A stretch of 64,000 bases of DNA from assembly GCA_025667525.1 (NCBI GenBank), contig JANFOE010002216.1:33412-97411 (forward strand), given 5' to 3'. Each line of letters begins with the position of its first letter. The first letter of the stretch is position 1. Positions 23,221 through 37,318 of the stretch are shown piece by piece. The notes below the pieces were generated by a model, which was not told the DNA's origin, did no database searches, and saw only the letters and a list, made by a program, of their open reading frames with translations. The DNA is from Glebionis coronaria. Taxonomy: Eukaryota > Streptophyta > Magnoliopsida > Asterales > Asteraceae. The position numbers and the translations under genes are program-made.

Positions 23221-23227
23221 AATATAA

Positions 23228-23395
<168 letters not shown>

Positions 23396-24694
23396 TAATT
23401 TGATTACATGATTGTTTGATGATTATTTCTATATTTATACGAGGTATTTATACGACGTAGATTGTCACAAGAAACCCTAACTCCCCTAGCAAATCAATCG
23501 AAGCTATTCCCGTAGGAATTCTAGTTATTCCAAATCTAAACCAAGTTGTGGATATTTATGATCCCAACAAAATGGTTGATATTCGTAGGAATGTTGATAT
23601 TAGTTGATTGTGATATTAAAAAAGAATTGGCGAGATTAAAACTGATATCGATGTCATGACGATCTTTCCTTATAGAGTGGAGTTTGGCAAAACGTTACCA
23701 CATGGAAAGGTGTCATCTGATTCGTTGTCACCCAATTCTTAAAATTTAAATCAAAAGGGTGAATGTTGCACTTGAGGCTGTCATTAGAACCATTACCCAA
23801 GAGCCTCATGCCACTAGTACCTTTCCAAGAAGTCTAATTGATTGTGTGAGTCAATTCATACTAGTGACTCATTTGATAATTGTTGTTGTAAGAGCTATAG
23901 GATTGGAAATTAAGTGTTGATCATATCGAGCTTTTATTGTCCTATTAAGGTCTAAGAATAAGGTTGAAAGTATTGGAGAATGAGGTAGGATATCGAATTG
24001 AGTATGATTTGGCTGAAACTTGAATAAAAGTAAAATTTAACTTATATGGAATATGAAATTGTTAAGAGGAAGTCATTAAGTTCTGTGATTGAATTATAAT
24101 GTTTTAAATGATTGTTGGTTCGTATTAAGGGTTGTTCCTAGGCCATTGTCCAATAATGAGGATGCCCAGTGTCCAGGAAATAAATTGAAGAAATCTTCTT
24201 CTGAATTGGGACCGATGGATCTTCCGGACAGGTGGGACGCCTAATGACTCTTGTAGATTAGTATTCATTGTGGTATCTTTTAAAAATCCCTAACTTAACT
24301 GAGACATCAGTTGGTAGGATGAGTTCTTGGAATTGTATGACATAGTGACACATAATGTGTTACGGTACAATTTTGACTTGTTTGTGATTAATGAAAAGAC
24401 TACCATTGATTACTAAATCCTACATGTATCGATGATATCTATCTTTTATTGCTTCATCCTAATGTTCACATTAGTGATGCAACCATTGAACAAGTACTCA
24501 TCTAGAATTGAGTTACGTTGTGGATTATTCTTTTGAGCGCCATCGAGGTCATGAACCTCATGATTAATTGGCTAAAGCTCATTTCCTATCATATTGTAGT
24601 TAGTTCTTGGTGAACAACTTTTCACCACTCTTTTGCAGATCACTCATTGTTTTATAAGTTGAAACAATATTACTTGAGAAAAATTGAATTTATA

Positions 24695-24729
24695 AGTGAG
24701 ATTTATAAGTGAAATTTATAAATCTCACT
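24695..24729. repeat. Perfect 14-bp inverted repeat
   Basis: AGTGAGATTTATAA (24695-24708) and TTATAAATCTCACT (24716-24729) around a 7-base loop, within the decayed chromovirus interior. A further partial AGTGAGATTTGTAAGTGA lies just downstream. Confidence 0.7.
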
Positions 24730-26505
24730 ACTATAAGGATTATTCAAAGTGAGATTTGTAAGTGATCGTTATCGAAATAAAGTTGTTTATAAAACACCTT
24801 GGAAAACTTAATTGTTTTCATAACAAAGAAAATCTTTTTAAATTTATTTTTGATTCTTATTTAAGAATTAAGCATGAAAATGTTTTTATTATAAACACGA
24901 TGATAAAATTTTGACGAACTGAGTATTGCATCGTTAATCTTGAAATTGTATATAGTTGCGCGCCTACATACAATTTGGAAGGGACCATGCAAGGCTGATT
25001 AGTAGTCACCATGAAATAATTAATAAACACTAAGTTTTCTTTGAAGATTGTGAAAGATTAAAATTTATGAGATCTGCAAGAAGTGAAAAATAGGGACATA
25101 TTGATAGGGACACCTACATATGTTCCCGTACCATTTATTCTTCTGAGTCGAATTTACTCATCTGTGGAATTTGTCTTATTTGACAATTGATATTCCCTTC
25201 TTGTCCAATTCTCCCATGGCGAGATTCTTAGGAAAAGTATTTGATTACCGAGTGTTGATACCCGACTGGATGTATCGATGTTCCTATCATTTCTTTTGAA
25301 TTGATTTCATTTGAATGACCTGGGTAACGATCCAAGGAGCTTTCGAATGTGTACTCAAATTATGAAAACATGGGATATATTCATATTCGTTAAATGTTTT
25401 CGTCTGTATCTGATTTGAAATTCTCTCCCGTAGATTATGCGTTGACCTTACTCTTTTAATGGTAGTTGTGTCTCCATATATCCTTGAACTTGTGAAGAAT
25501 TCTGAGTTATTATTAGTCTTTTGAGAAGTTCACATCTTATCAACGATAATGAAACTGGAAAGTTGATAGTGCCAATAGAATGTATTGATTGATTATGACA
25601 TGACGACATTGTCAATTGATGGGAACTCGAGTAGAATTACCCTAAAAGATAAGATGTTGATTATCAAAAGTGATCTAAATAATTCTTGATGGATGACCAT
25701 ATCCTGCATTTAGACTTGAAATTATACCGTGAATGGTTGTAAATTAGTCATAGATATTATAATCTAGAAAGAACCTAATATGAATTTATTAAAAGATGTT
25801 TCTGTTATCTGAAACTTTAGAAGGTATTTGTTGGTAAATTACCTAGACTTTTGCCATTAAGGCAAGTTGAAATTGGTATTGATTATATTCCCGGTGCTGC
25901 AATTATGGCATGTGCACTGTACGTCAGCACCATCTAAATTAAAAGAATTACCCTACAACTGAGGGAGTTGTAGGAGAAGACTTTTATTCTACCAAGCTCG
26001 TCATCATGAAGAGCTATGGTGTTATTATTTCTTATATTTATTGATTACCGTGAACTAGGTAAATTGACGATTAAAAATCTATATCCACTACCCAAGATGA
26101 TAGATTTGTTCGATAATTTACGAGGTTCTAGCGTATGTTTTAAAAATTTTGATCCTTGGCATGGTTATCATCAATTTCGCATCCGCGAAAAAGATTATCT
26201 ATTCCAATCACTACATCCGGTACTTGTAATGAACATTATGAGTTTCACGTGATGTCGTTTGGATTGACTAATACACATGTAGCATCCATAAATTTGGTGA
26301 ATCACGTGTGTAGGCTGTAATTTGATAAATTCATGCTTGTGATCATTCAGGACTATTTGTTTGTTTATAAGAATAAGCTTGAGTTAATAATTATTTATAG
26401 ATTGCCCTGAATTGGCCGAACAATAAAAACCTGTACCTTGAATATTTAACATGTGATTTAAGGCTTGATCCTTTACATAAAATGATAGTTTGATTAATGA
26501 TGGTA

Positions 26506-26507
<2 letters not shown>

Positions 26508-26549
<42 letters not shown>
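26508..26549. repeat. (TA)n microsatellite, about 42 bp
   Basis: Pure TA run inside the RT/RNase H remnant of the chromovirus. Unlike the other TA tracts here it has no Helitron terminus beside it. Confidence 0.95.
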
Positions 26550-26551
<2 letters not shown>

Positions 26552-28559
26552 ACTCTTCAAAAATTGGAGCCATTTGAGACTTTGGGTTTTACCAAAAAGA
26601 AAGTGCAAATATGTTTTGACAATTGTTTTAACAAAGGATTTTTAAGGAATCATTCCTTATGACTAAAACATTTAACCAAACTCTTGTTTAGGGGCAAATG
26701 TTTGTGTATACCTCAAGACAACCTAAGAGGGATTGAGGAAACCATTTAAACCATGACTTGAAATTTGAAACGACAAATTTTGCTTTTCAACTAAGAAAAT
26801 TTTGACCAAAGTATAACCAAAGATTTTTCGAACATTTACAAATCTTATTAATTATTTTCGATAAATCAACAAAAATCTTGTTAATTAAATTCAAATTTAT
26901 TTTGAACATTGTTCTATAATTGGACGAACTGATAAAAATTTAAAACTTTTTGCGTTTACGTTTTATGAAAATTAAATATTTATTATTTGATTACTTGTAA
27001 TATTTATCGACGCTTTAAACGTCGGATTGAGCAAAACTAATAAAAATAATAGTTGAGACGAAACTAAAATTTAGAAAATATGAAGAAAGAAATTTTGAAT
27101 AAATACGGTCCTGATAATTATATCATCAGGAAAAGTGAATGTAGCCACTGACACATATTATATAAAAAGGATAATATAGATAATAAAAAGGATTCACGGC
27201 TAATGTGAACCAGTAGAATTGAGAAGCCGATGGCGTTGAATGTTTTAAAGGCTGCTTGTGGTTGCCTGAATATAGAGGATTTTGAGATTTAGTCATATTG
27301 AAATCTCGTAAGTATAAGTATTCCATTCATGTCATTTATGACTAAATGTATCTTTATCTGAAGAAGTTGTACTAATGGCAAATTATGAAGGCAGACATTG
27401 CCTCATACATTAGTAAACGTCTAGCTATTGCAAAGGTCATCATCTGAATTTGATTCGATTTGGGTCATCGTTAACAGACTGACCAAATCTGCTAATATCA
27501 TTCCTGTTAATGATAGATTCTTGATGATTTTTTTTTTTGACTCTTTTGTATTTAAAGGAGTTGTGTAAACATAGTGTGCCGTATCGATCATCTCTATCAA
27601 GATCCTCGCTTCGCATCGAATTTCTAGAGATTTGCTCAGAAGTCATTGAGAACGAATCTTGATGAGAGTACTGTTTACCACCCCAATCGAAGGGACGAGG
27701 TAAAGTAACGATACAAAATACTATAAGTGCTGTTTTATACTTGAATGATTGACCTTTGGTAATAAACCGTATAATCGCTTTCCTTTGGAGAGATTATCAT
27801 TGATAATCATCGTATTAGGATTGATATCGAATCTTGTTAGGATCTAAATATTAGAGCATCTGTAAGTAGGAGTTGGGATGAAGACACCAGACATACACCC
27901 ATTGTGAGTTGGACATGTCTTTTAGGTTTAAGGTTTCCTATGATGGCGAACCTAACCTTACAAAATACTCGACCCGCGAGACCAGAAATGATTGTTGAAA
28001 TTAGGATCTGAATATTGACTGCCGGTAGTGGGCAGGAGGTTATGTGAATATGAAATGTAGATCTTGAAGTGCCAGATGGGTAGCGAAGTTATGCCAAAAA
28101 ATTTAACCATGGAAAAAAAATGAATTGATGATCTGAAGGATCATGGGATATAAGTCCCCGTTGTATGGGACCATTGAGATGATGTAAAAGATTGGTTTGA
28201 AAGGCATATAAGCTGGATCTACCCTAGGACTTCAAGGGCTGCGTGAATTATGTTTCGTATATCTAACTTGATAAAATGTCTATCAAGTGAAAATCTGACT
28301 ATTCCTTAATGAAGTTTAGATCGGCGAAAAGTTGCATTCATCAAAAACCCGTGAACATCATGGATAGAGAAAATAAGTCAACAATAAGCCTGATCTATTC
28401 CCATAGTTATGTTTGATGAAATTCGCGTATTGTAATGGATTACACTTGTGAGAAAAGACCGAATGTGAAGGAAATACCCACATGGCTTTAACTCTATAAG
28501 AAGCGAGTAGTAATATAAAATGATCTTTGAGGACAAAGATCATGTTTAGGGGTAAATGC

Positions 28560-31500
28560 TGTGACAATCCGTCAATTTATGGTCGATATTTTATTCTCAG
28601 TATTTATTTGAAAACATTATTTTAATGTTATAATATGAACTCGCTTATTTTTGGGAAGAAATTTGGGTTTACGTCTTGAAGTAGTATCGACTACGTCTAA
28701 ACCGGAGGATTCTACGTTACGTGTTTACGTTTACATACACTGTTTTGGTGACAGTCCGACACTTCAAAAAATAAATTTATCCGTGAATATTATTTTGGAG
28801 TTTCAAATTTGTGGTTGTTTATAAACTCACAAATTTACGAGAAGAGATTAGGACTTACGTGAATAATTTAACGTCCTTTACGACTAAACCGAAAACCTTA
28901 GGATTACGTATTTATGTTTTCGAACTCTATTTTTGATGAGACAATTTTTATTAGATTCGTTTTGTGCAGTTGATTCATAATTTATAAAAACGTTTTTCGT
29001 AAAACGACCCGAGGGCACGCAAATAGAGGAAACTAGAATCGAGGAGTACCCGTAAATTAGTGGAGATGAGACAAGTGGGACACTTGTCCCACCCCCACTA
29101 AATAAAACGGCAAGAGTAAGCCACCAAGACCATGGTGTCACATTTCTAGCAAAGTTGGGACACTTGTCCCATAAGCTTAATAAACAAGCTACACTTTTCA
29201 CTCAATACCACTCCCACTCACAAAACTAGCAACTCATACAACACACACTCATTTCTTACATGCAAAAACCAACTAAACTCTCTCTCTCACTCTCCTTTGG
29301 CCGTCCCATATTCACCACAACACCACCATTTGATCTTAAATTAACCACAAATCCTATGTTATTCTTACACAAGAAGATGTCCTTTTGAAGCCTTATTGAT
29401 TGGAGGTGATCATAACATCCACAAAGGAGATTCCATGAAGAGCAAGGGCTGATTTCTACATAAAGTTTACAAGTATTGGTGGCTTTGAAGATTGGTGTTG
29501 ATTTATCAAAAGTTGTGTGATCAAAATCCATGTCTTGATCATAACCTACATAATCTTGGTGGTATAAAGATTGTTCTTCCCATCCTCTTGTTATTTTGAT
29601 TATGTTATCATGTATTTTCTTACTTATTATATATATATATGATGAATATATGATGATAAAAATATTGTGTGGGGATCAAGTTTTGATAAATATGATTAAA
29701 GAGATGAAAAACCATAGGTAACAAGGTTAAAATCATGCTTAAAATGATGGCTGTATAAAAACAGTAAGTAACCAAATGTTAAACTGATAAAATGGTAAAG
29801 TGGAATCAATATACAGTAAGTATTAGGTGTTATACACATGCGAGAGTTGGCCATGAAATGGAATCATCAAAATGAGTGAGATATGATCAAAATAAGTTTA
29901 GAGTGCAAATCTGCCTACACTATTTTGGACGAATTTATTAAAATATTTAGAAGTTGATTCATCAGTAGCTATAGGAATAAAATGAAGCATATATCATGTA
30001 GTCTCTGTGATAAAAATTTGAGGTCCTATCTCCATATATAACTCAAGATATGGACATTTTAGTGGATTGAAAATTTAGGACAGATTTGGTAAAATAAATA
30101 GTATATAATATAAGCACTCAAAATTTTGTATTTATAAAATATACATATATAAAACCCACTAGTTGATAATAATTATAAATAAAGAGGTATATATATTGAT
30201 ATTAAAATAGGACATGTTATATAAATTACAAGTATAAATGTTTTTCCAAGTTATAAAACAATATACCAAGTTTTACGTCTTTTCGGCTAAAACCGAAAGA
30301 TTAACGTTTTTGTCAAATAAAACTTAGACGGACGGACCCGTCTAATGTAAACTTTTATAAACTCACATACTGATATATGAATTTATATAACAAGTATAAA
30401 CCGATAAAACCCGAACTATATAACATACGGACATTAACGGGCTAAGTTAGCATTATTGGACTATTAATCTAACGAAATGGGCTAAACACTTATAAATTTA
30501 CTTATTGGGCTTAACCCACTTGGGCCCAACATAAAAAGTATAATACTGATAATAAAGGTGTAAAATGGAATAATATAAAGTATTGGGCTTGTAATAGCCT
30601 TATTGGGCTTAAAACATGTAAATAGGTAAAACTAGTAATACTAGTATAAAAATATTACCAACACATAAACACTATAATGAATGAGTAAAAATGTACAAAC
30701 CCACTTGATCATCATCATATGTATAAAATCATCATATGTATACATAATTGTTATTTTTATAAAGTCATTGGACAAGAGTCTAAGACGAGTATTATTTGTC
30801 TAAGTTTCCGTGATTGAAGCACGTACCGTATATCCGAATTGCTGATAACCCGCTTTCCCACATCAACGTGAGTTCATAGCCTCGCACTCTTTTAAATGTT
30901 TTTTTATGAAATATTTTATAAACCCGTGAGGGAGATAACATGTTAGTTTTGATAAAATAGGACACCATTTGTCCCGATTGTCTATTTATTGATTTGGACC
31001 CGAATGATTGTATGACCCGATGAATGATTAAATGACCCGATAGATGAAATGAAATGGATTATTAAAGTTAGGTTATGTCACTAAAAGTCCCATTAGCATG
31101 AATTGTGAACTACCGGGATTTGGTAGACGCTTGTGCATATAATAGTACTATTTGGAGACGATCACCCTAGTTCGCGCCTTGACGGTTGATCCCCGTCGTG
31201 CCACATTGATTGGTAAGCGAATTTATATATGAGAAGATTTACACAAGCGTGATTATTGTGACGACACGCTAATTTAGATGGGCAAATGAGTTTCGGGTTA
31301 GCTACCCGTTGTTTGTTGTAGTAAGGTAACAATGTCATGCGGCTTATAATAATCCAAATAACGAAAATACTGCTTTATGCATTGAATTATGATATATTGC
31401 CTAACTAGCAATACAGGGTCTTATTATTGATATTATGTTCGTGTTTTGGTTTTACATAACCATATTCATATAACGGTTTTTATTTAACTTTATACAACGT

Positions 31501-32013
31501 TATAAAACGTATTGTATGATGTTTTTAACGACAATGGTTCGTATAATGATTTTGAAGGCGAAAGCCTATATTATGATTTTTGATAAAGATTTGTATAAAA
31601 TGACTTTGGCTATTTTATGGCCTATTACAAAGATTTGTACAAAAGGATTTTCGGTAATAATTTTATACCGATGTTATATTGATGGATTTCATTAAACTCT
31701 ATGAATTCACTCGGCGTTTTCGCTGACCTTTTCTTTTAACATGTTTTGTCTCAGGTACTTGAAGGTAATTCTCGAGAAGATTACAAGAATTCATGGCCCG
31801 CACTTAAATTATAGTTTCCATTCAAATGCTTTGTAAAACCTGTATGAAATACAATGACTTGGGACCTATGTAAATTTGATATTTATGAATGGAAATGCTT
31901 TATTATTAAACGACGCGATTTTTAAGCATTGTCTATGATGTGAGTAATGTGTTATCCCGTAACACCAATGAGTCTTCCGCTGTATTAAATTATGTATATT
32001 TGGGGGTGTTACA
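28560..32013 (+). repeat. 3' LTR of the chromovirus
   Basis: 3454 bp, TGTGACAATCCGTC...GGGTGTTACA, partner of 10190-13633. It is preceded by the purine-rich TTTAGGGGTAAATGC that acts as polypurine tract. It is followed by the duplication TCATC (32014-32018). Confidence 0.9.
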
Positions 32014-32943
32014 TCATCTTTGGATCCACAAATCCAAAGATGAGTGAGGATTTCTCCAAGCTTATGACAGACAAATTCAAGATGAGTGCAATGGGGGAGA
32101 TGAACTTCTTTCTAGGGTTACAAGTTCAGCCGAAAGAAGATGGTATCTTCATCTCCCAGGATAAATATGTGGCAGAGATCTTGAAGAAGTTTGGCTTTTC
32201 TCCACATGAAAAGAGGGCTACTACTCCTATGGATAGAGAACACCCTTGGGGAAAGATTGGAGATGGAAAGGATGTGGATGTCAGGCACTATAGATCAATG
32301 ATTGGATCATTGATGTATATCACAGCCTCCAGACCTGACATCACGTTTGCTGTGTGTGCTTGTGCAAACCATCAAGTGACTCCCAAAGAATGTCACCTTT
32401 ATGCTATCAAGAGAATCTTTAGGTACCTAAGATGCTATCCTAGTCTTGGCTTGTGGTATCCAAAAGATTCACCTTTGGAGCTTATTGCATATTCAGACAG
32501 TGACTATGGAGGTGATAAGTTTGATAGAAAATCCACAACTGGTGGATGTCAGTTTCTTGGGAGCAGGTTGATATCTTGGCAATGCAAGAAACAAACAATA
32601 GTGGCTAATTCTACAACTGAGGCTGAGTATGTGGCTGCAGCTGCTTGTTGTGGACAAGTTTTGTGGATTCAGAACCAACTGTTGGATTATGGGTATAATT
32701 TCATGCATACCAAGATATTTGTTGACAATAACAGCACCTTATGCATTATTAAGAATCCTGTACATCATTCTAAAACTAAACACATAGAAATTGAACACCA
32801 TTTTATAAGAGATGGTTTTGAAAAAGGTTTAATACAACCAGATAGGGTTGACACAGAATAAAATGTGTCAGATTTACTAACTAAACCTTTTGATGCTGGA
32901 AGGTTTCAATACTTGGTAACAAGTATTGGAATGATCAATCTCA
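32014..32943 (+). pseudogene. pol: Copia pol, third part: C-terminal reverse transcriptase and RNase H
   Basis: Resumes at the codon where 10189 stopped: FGSTNPKMSEDFSKLM, then FFLGLQV, YLR...LGLWY, and the RNase H with SDSDYGGDKFDRKSTTGG (first catalytic Asp), the ANSTTEAEYVA block (Glu) and VDNNST (Asp). A TAA at 32859-32861 interrupts the frame four codons before VSDLLTKPF, the usual C-terminal copia motif. Homology continues to about 32943. RNase H itself appears intact. The apparent N-terminal codons in 31992-32013 belong to the chromovirus LTR. Confidence 0.88.
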
Positions 32944-34200
32944 CATAATATGTGTTTTGGAGTCTTTTTGTAAAAGTATGTACAGGATAATGCATTGTTA
33001 TTGGTCTAATTGAGGATTTAGATTTTCCACTATATTTTTCTAACACTGACAAAGGTTGCTTCAACGCTGATAAGTGTTATTGTAACGTTGTCAGCAATAT
33101 ATTTGTCTAACGCTGACAAATGTTTCTTTAACGCTGACAAGTGTTATCGGGGCGTTGTCAACAACAATGTTAGTTTTGTGGTTTTCAATCTAAATGTGTA
33201 GGAGGTGTTAGCATTATACCATTGGATACAGAGTTGCTTATGGATCATTTGAGACTTGTTTGAGCGTGTTTTTATTTATGGATGATGGTTGGAATTTTCT
33301 ATTCCTATCTTGACATAAATTTTTTATGTTCATGCATATTTTTGGCAACATATGTATCACAGTTTAAGGGGAGGTTTTAGGAACCTTTAGGACTTTTGGG
33401 TATCCTTATGATACTCTTATCACAATTCTAGATTGTGTCCACAGGTGAGTATGAGTTAGTTTTACTAAATCATGAGGCACTGTAGCATGCAAAGTTGATA
33501 TACTATGCATGCTGCCAAGACATTTTTGGCCTAGAAGTGGTTGTGGTCTATTGGGAGACTTGGGAAGGATTTTATCATGGGTTTTACCTGGAAGTAACAA
33601 GGGATTTTATAAGGTAACTTAGTTGTTAAGAGTTTTGGTTAGCAATGGACACTAGAGGACTGTTATGTCTGTCTTGCATAAGCAAGTGTGCATAACTGGA
33701 CAGTGCTTGCCGCCCTATAATAATTATCAACTTTTTGGTTATCTTCTCTAGGATAAATTACTTTGTTAAGGTCATTTTTCATTTTTATAAATTTTTATTT
33801 TTGGACGCTGGCGAGTATTTTTCCAAGCGTTGTTGTGACCAATTTAGACGCTGACATGGCTTTGGCAAACGTTGACAAGAATATAGCTGTTGGGCGTTGA
33901 TGGGTTATTTTTGACCGTTGACACTCAATGGGACCTACCCATTTGTTACTTTTTGACATATTTTTGGGCCGTAATTTTGGGAGCAGATAACTCTCATTTA
34001 ATGCATGAGATAAACTTATTCTTTTTCAATATTTTCATGATTGTATTTTGAAAATAGTTGCCTAATTTTTGACCAGTCACATGCATACTTCCTCTCCTAT
34101 ATATTTGGCTCCTATTTTAAACAGGGTACCTATCATTCTTGTCTAACACAACTTTCTCCTATAACTTCATCTTCATCAATCATTCAAACAGCTTTCAACA
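32944..34200 (+). other. Copia region between pol and the extra reading frame
   Basis: Non-coding. It contains five exact CGYTGACA octamers and several variants in two clusters (33040-33175 and 33800-33925). It also contains a polypurine-like tract AGTTTAAGGGGAGG at 33361-33374, resembling the tract in front of the 3' LTR. CTCCTATATATTTGG at 34093-34107 could be a promoter for the downstream frame. Confidence 0.6.
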
Positions 34201-37200
34201 ATGGCACCAAAGTTTAAACCTAGTGATTTAGAATTGGGGTTCAGGAGTCAACACAACATGGTAGCATATCATGAATCTGATGATACTCTGTTTCCCCAAT
34301 ACACATAAATGGTGGCGTATTTGAACGCATCCCCTTTTAGGTATGCTCTTTCTCATGCTTCACTCATTCCTGTCACACATATTAAATAGTTTTGGAACAA
34401 TGTAAGTTCCTCAACAGTTAATAGAGTGACTACATTATCTTCTATTGTTCATGGGCGCACATGGGTGGTTACTGAAGCTTTGGTACGCCAAGCTTTGCAT
34501 CTTGATGATGCTGATGGTATAACCACCCTCCCCATTAGTGAAATAGAACAAGGACTAAGGGCTTTGGGTTATCCTTTTCTTGCTGAAGGAACTTTAAATA
34601 AATATCATAAACAGGAGTTTCCCCCAGCCTGGAAGTACCTAATAAATGTCCTCTTACAATGTTCGAGTCCCAAGTGTACTGCACACAATGAGATCAATAG
34701 ATCTATTGCAAGTGCTATTGTGTGTATTGCTACTGGGCAAAAGTTTAATTATTCAAAAATGATTTTTGAGGGCATGCGTAAAAATAAAGGGAACAAAATG
34801 ACTTTAGCTTATCCCATATTTTTACAAATGGTTTTTGAGGTGCAAAATTACTGCACAAGGGATAATGATGATTTTTATGAGATCCCTGTGCAAAAGAAAG
34901 CAATTTTTATGAAGATGACCTCACCCCCACATCGTGACCTACCCCTAACCCCTGCTATGATTGCTGTCATTGAAGCAGCACAACCTCAACCAGACCCCCT
35001 ACCCCAAATTGACCCAATACCTGAACCTTTACCTTCACCACAACATATGCAAATTGACCAAGAACCCTTTGACGCTGACACATTAAATGTTGGCGTTGAT
35101 GTGCCTATTTCAAACGTTGACACAAATCCTTCACAGACCCACACACCCCTTAACCAACCCACATCCACCCAATCCACATCCTCTTCTCCCCCAACACAAT
35201 ATAGGTTACAAAAACGCCAAAGGACTACTAGAGTGTTCTCCTCTAGTGGTCCTAGCCATGTAGCAGAGAGAACCACCACCACAAGTGTGGTTGGTGTTAT
35301 GGATGAGGCTGGGACTATTGGTTCTGGCTTAGAAGCTGGCCAAGACAGTCCTACCATAATTAAGACCTCATCCATGCCCAATGAATCTAATTTGGGAGGT
35401 CAAATACCCATTTTAGAAGAGAGCAGATTGGAACCAATGACATTAATGGAATTGACGGCTGTCTGCATAAGCTTGCAAAAGCAAAATGCAGACTTGGTAC
35501 AAGTTGTCAGCACACAAGGCCTTGAACTCAAGAAATTGAGGGAGAGGATTGTTATCTTGGAGAATGCTAGCACAAGGAGAGGGATGGAGGAATCTTCCAA
35601 AGGGGAGGATGAACAAATAAATGTGAGTGATAAGGGCTCTCATGATGGTCAATCTTTGGATGTTGCTGAGGCCCTAACAAGTTTGAAGAAACAGATAGAT
35701 TTTAATACGTCTCTAGTCTCTCCTACAAACTTAAATTTGTCATTTACAGCCATGTTGGAGGAACTTGCAAGAGGCACTGAGACAGGTAATTTGAGCGTTG
35801 ACAAGCAGAATTTGAACGCTGACATGAGTATCTTGAGCGCTGACAAAGCAAAATTGGACGTTGACAGACCTGCAAATGAGTTTGATGTATTCCAGTCATC
35901 ATCCATCATCAAAGAGGTTTCTTCACAGGTATTACCATCTACCTTACCAATAGTTGATCCATTAGATAATGGTAAGGGTATTATGGTAGAAGAAGTTGTT
36001 CCAAAGAATGCAGCACAAATTGAGTTTGATAGAAGGTTGGCTGCACAAATTGTGGAACAAGAAAGAAAGAAGGTGGGTGAATCACCTTTTGTTGTCACTT
36101 CAGAAGAGCAAGAAGGAAGTGATGAAGCCAGTTCAGACTCAAGTGTTATGATCATAGAACAGCCAGAAAGACTTGATTATGGTGATGAGCTAGCAAAAGA
36201 GAAGTTGAATGAGCTAAAATTGTAGGTTTATTTTGATATGCCAGAGGTTGTTCAGATGTACCATGCTTGGGAAGATAGGTGTATGGAGAATCCAGATTTG
36301 ACCATTTCAGATCAGATATGGGGTTTGGAGATTCTTCTCAGAGTACAAAAGGATTGCAAGGTCATTATGAAACACAAAGCAAGCAATGTTCTCTCAAATT
36401 TGAAAAGGGATAGAAGGGAGTTGTACTACATGCTACTCAGATGTCATGGAACAGGATGGACTCATAAGAAATTGATTGGTTTGACATTTGAAGAGTTGGA
36501 GTGCATAGCTTATCCCATTTGGGTTAGAGTGCAGGAAGAAAACACTCTAAGACTTCTTTCTGATGAAAGAAAAGAAGAACTTGCAGAGGAAATGGAGCTT
36601 AAGAAGGCAATGTTTGTTCCCAGACCAGTGAAAAAGGGAGTTCCTCTTGAGTTTCCCAAAGATATGGATCCATTACTTCCAAGTGAAGCTGTTATAAGAA
36701 AGAGCCTCAACCTCTCACCATTAGAAGCTTCAGATATGGTACAAGTGTTACCACTTGATTCCAGAAACCCTATTATAAGCTATGAAGAAGATGAATGTGG
36801 GTTTTGGAAGATTGGCAGGTATGGAAAAGAGGTTCACACTTTTACCACTCTTATATCTTTGTTTGCAAGTTGTGATAGAGAAGACTTGGTAGACCTATGG
36901 AGGTTGTTAGAGGCCAAGTATGAGACTGAAGCTCCCACTTCAGTCTATGCAATAAAACTATGGTCAACATTCAAGAGAATGTGTGGACCAAGAGATGAAG
37001 ATCCTGCTATTTGGAAGGATCTTGAAGATGACCTCAGTGGTCTTCAATGGAGATTGTATTCAGCTGCTGGTGTTTATTATTTGAGTTCTACAAAGTTTGT
37101 TGAGTATCTACTTGTAGATGGCCAGTATTTCATGTCCAAGGAAGTCTTGGAGAAGATGAAGAACACTCAGCTGGAAACTGATTATTCAAGTGACGTGGCC

Positions 37201-37266
37201 AAAGATTTGATCATATTTATTTATTACCAATATGAGAAGGTTTGTAAGATTCCTCCTAGTTCTTAA
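34201..37266 (+). pseudogene. Extra reading frame of the SIRE-like copia element
   Basis: One reading frame runs from an ATG at 34201 to a TAA at 37264-37266, about 1020 codons, broken by three in-frame stops (TAA 34306, TAG 34387, TAG 36223). The N-terminal third (VTEALVRQALHLDDADGI, then FPPAWKYLINVLLQCSS) has the composition of the unknown ORFs seen downstream of pol in SIRE-type elements. The middle is a Pro/Ser/Thr-rich spacer followed by a charged coiled-coil-like segment (35440-35600). The C-terminal third is globular and Trp-rich (MYHAWEDRC, WGLEILLRVQ). I see no signal peptide or membrane span, so an envelope function is not supported. Function unknown. Six CGYTGACA octamers lie in its spacer parts. 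Confidence 0.65.
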
Positions 37267-37303
37267 TTTTTATTCAGAAACTTGATTACTAGAGTAGATA
37301 TCA

Positions 37304-37318
37304 AGTTTAGGGGCGGAT
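37304..37318 (+). other. Polypurine tract of the copia element
   Basis: AAGTTTAGGGGCGGAT directly before the 3' LTR, the site of plus-strand priming in copia elements. A C interrupts the purine run. Confidence 0.6.

Noticed and set aside
35649..36155. 168-codon minus-strand frame
   Set aside because: Antisense shadow of the copia extra reading frame.
34201..37266. Envelope protein
   Set aside because: No signal peptide, membrane span or cleavage site visible. The location alone is not enough.
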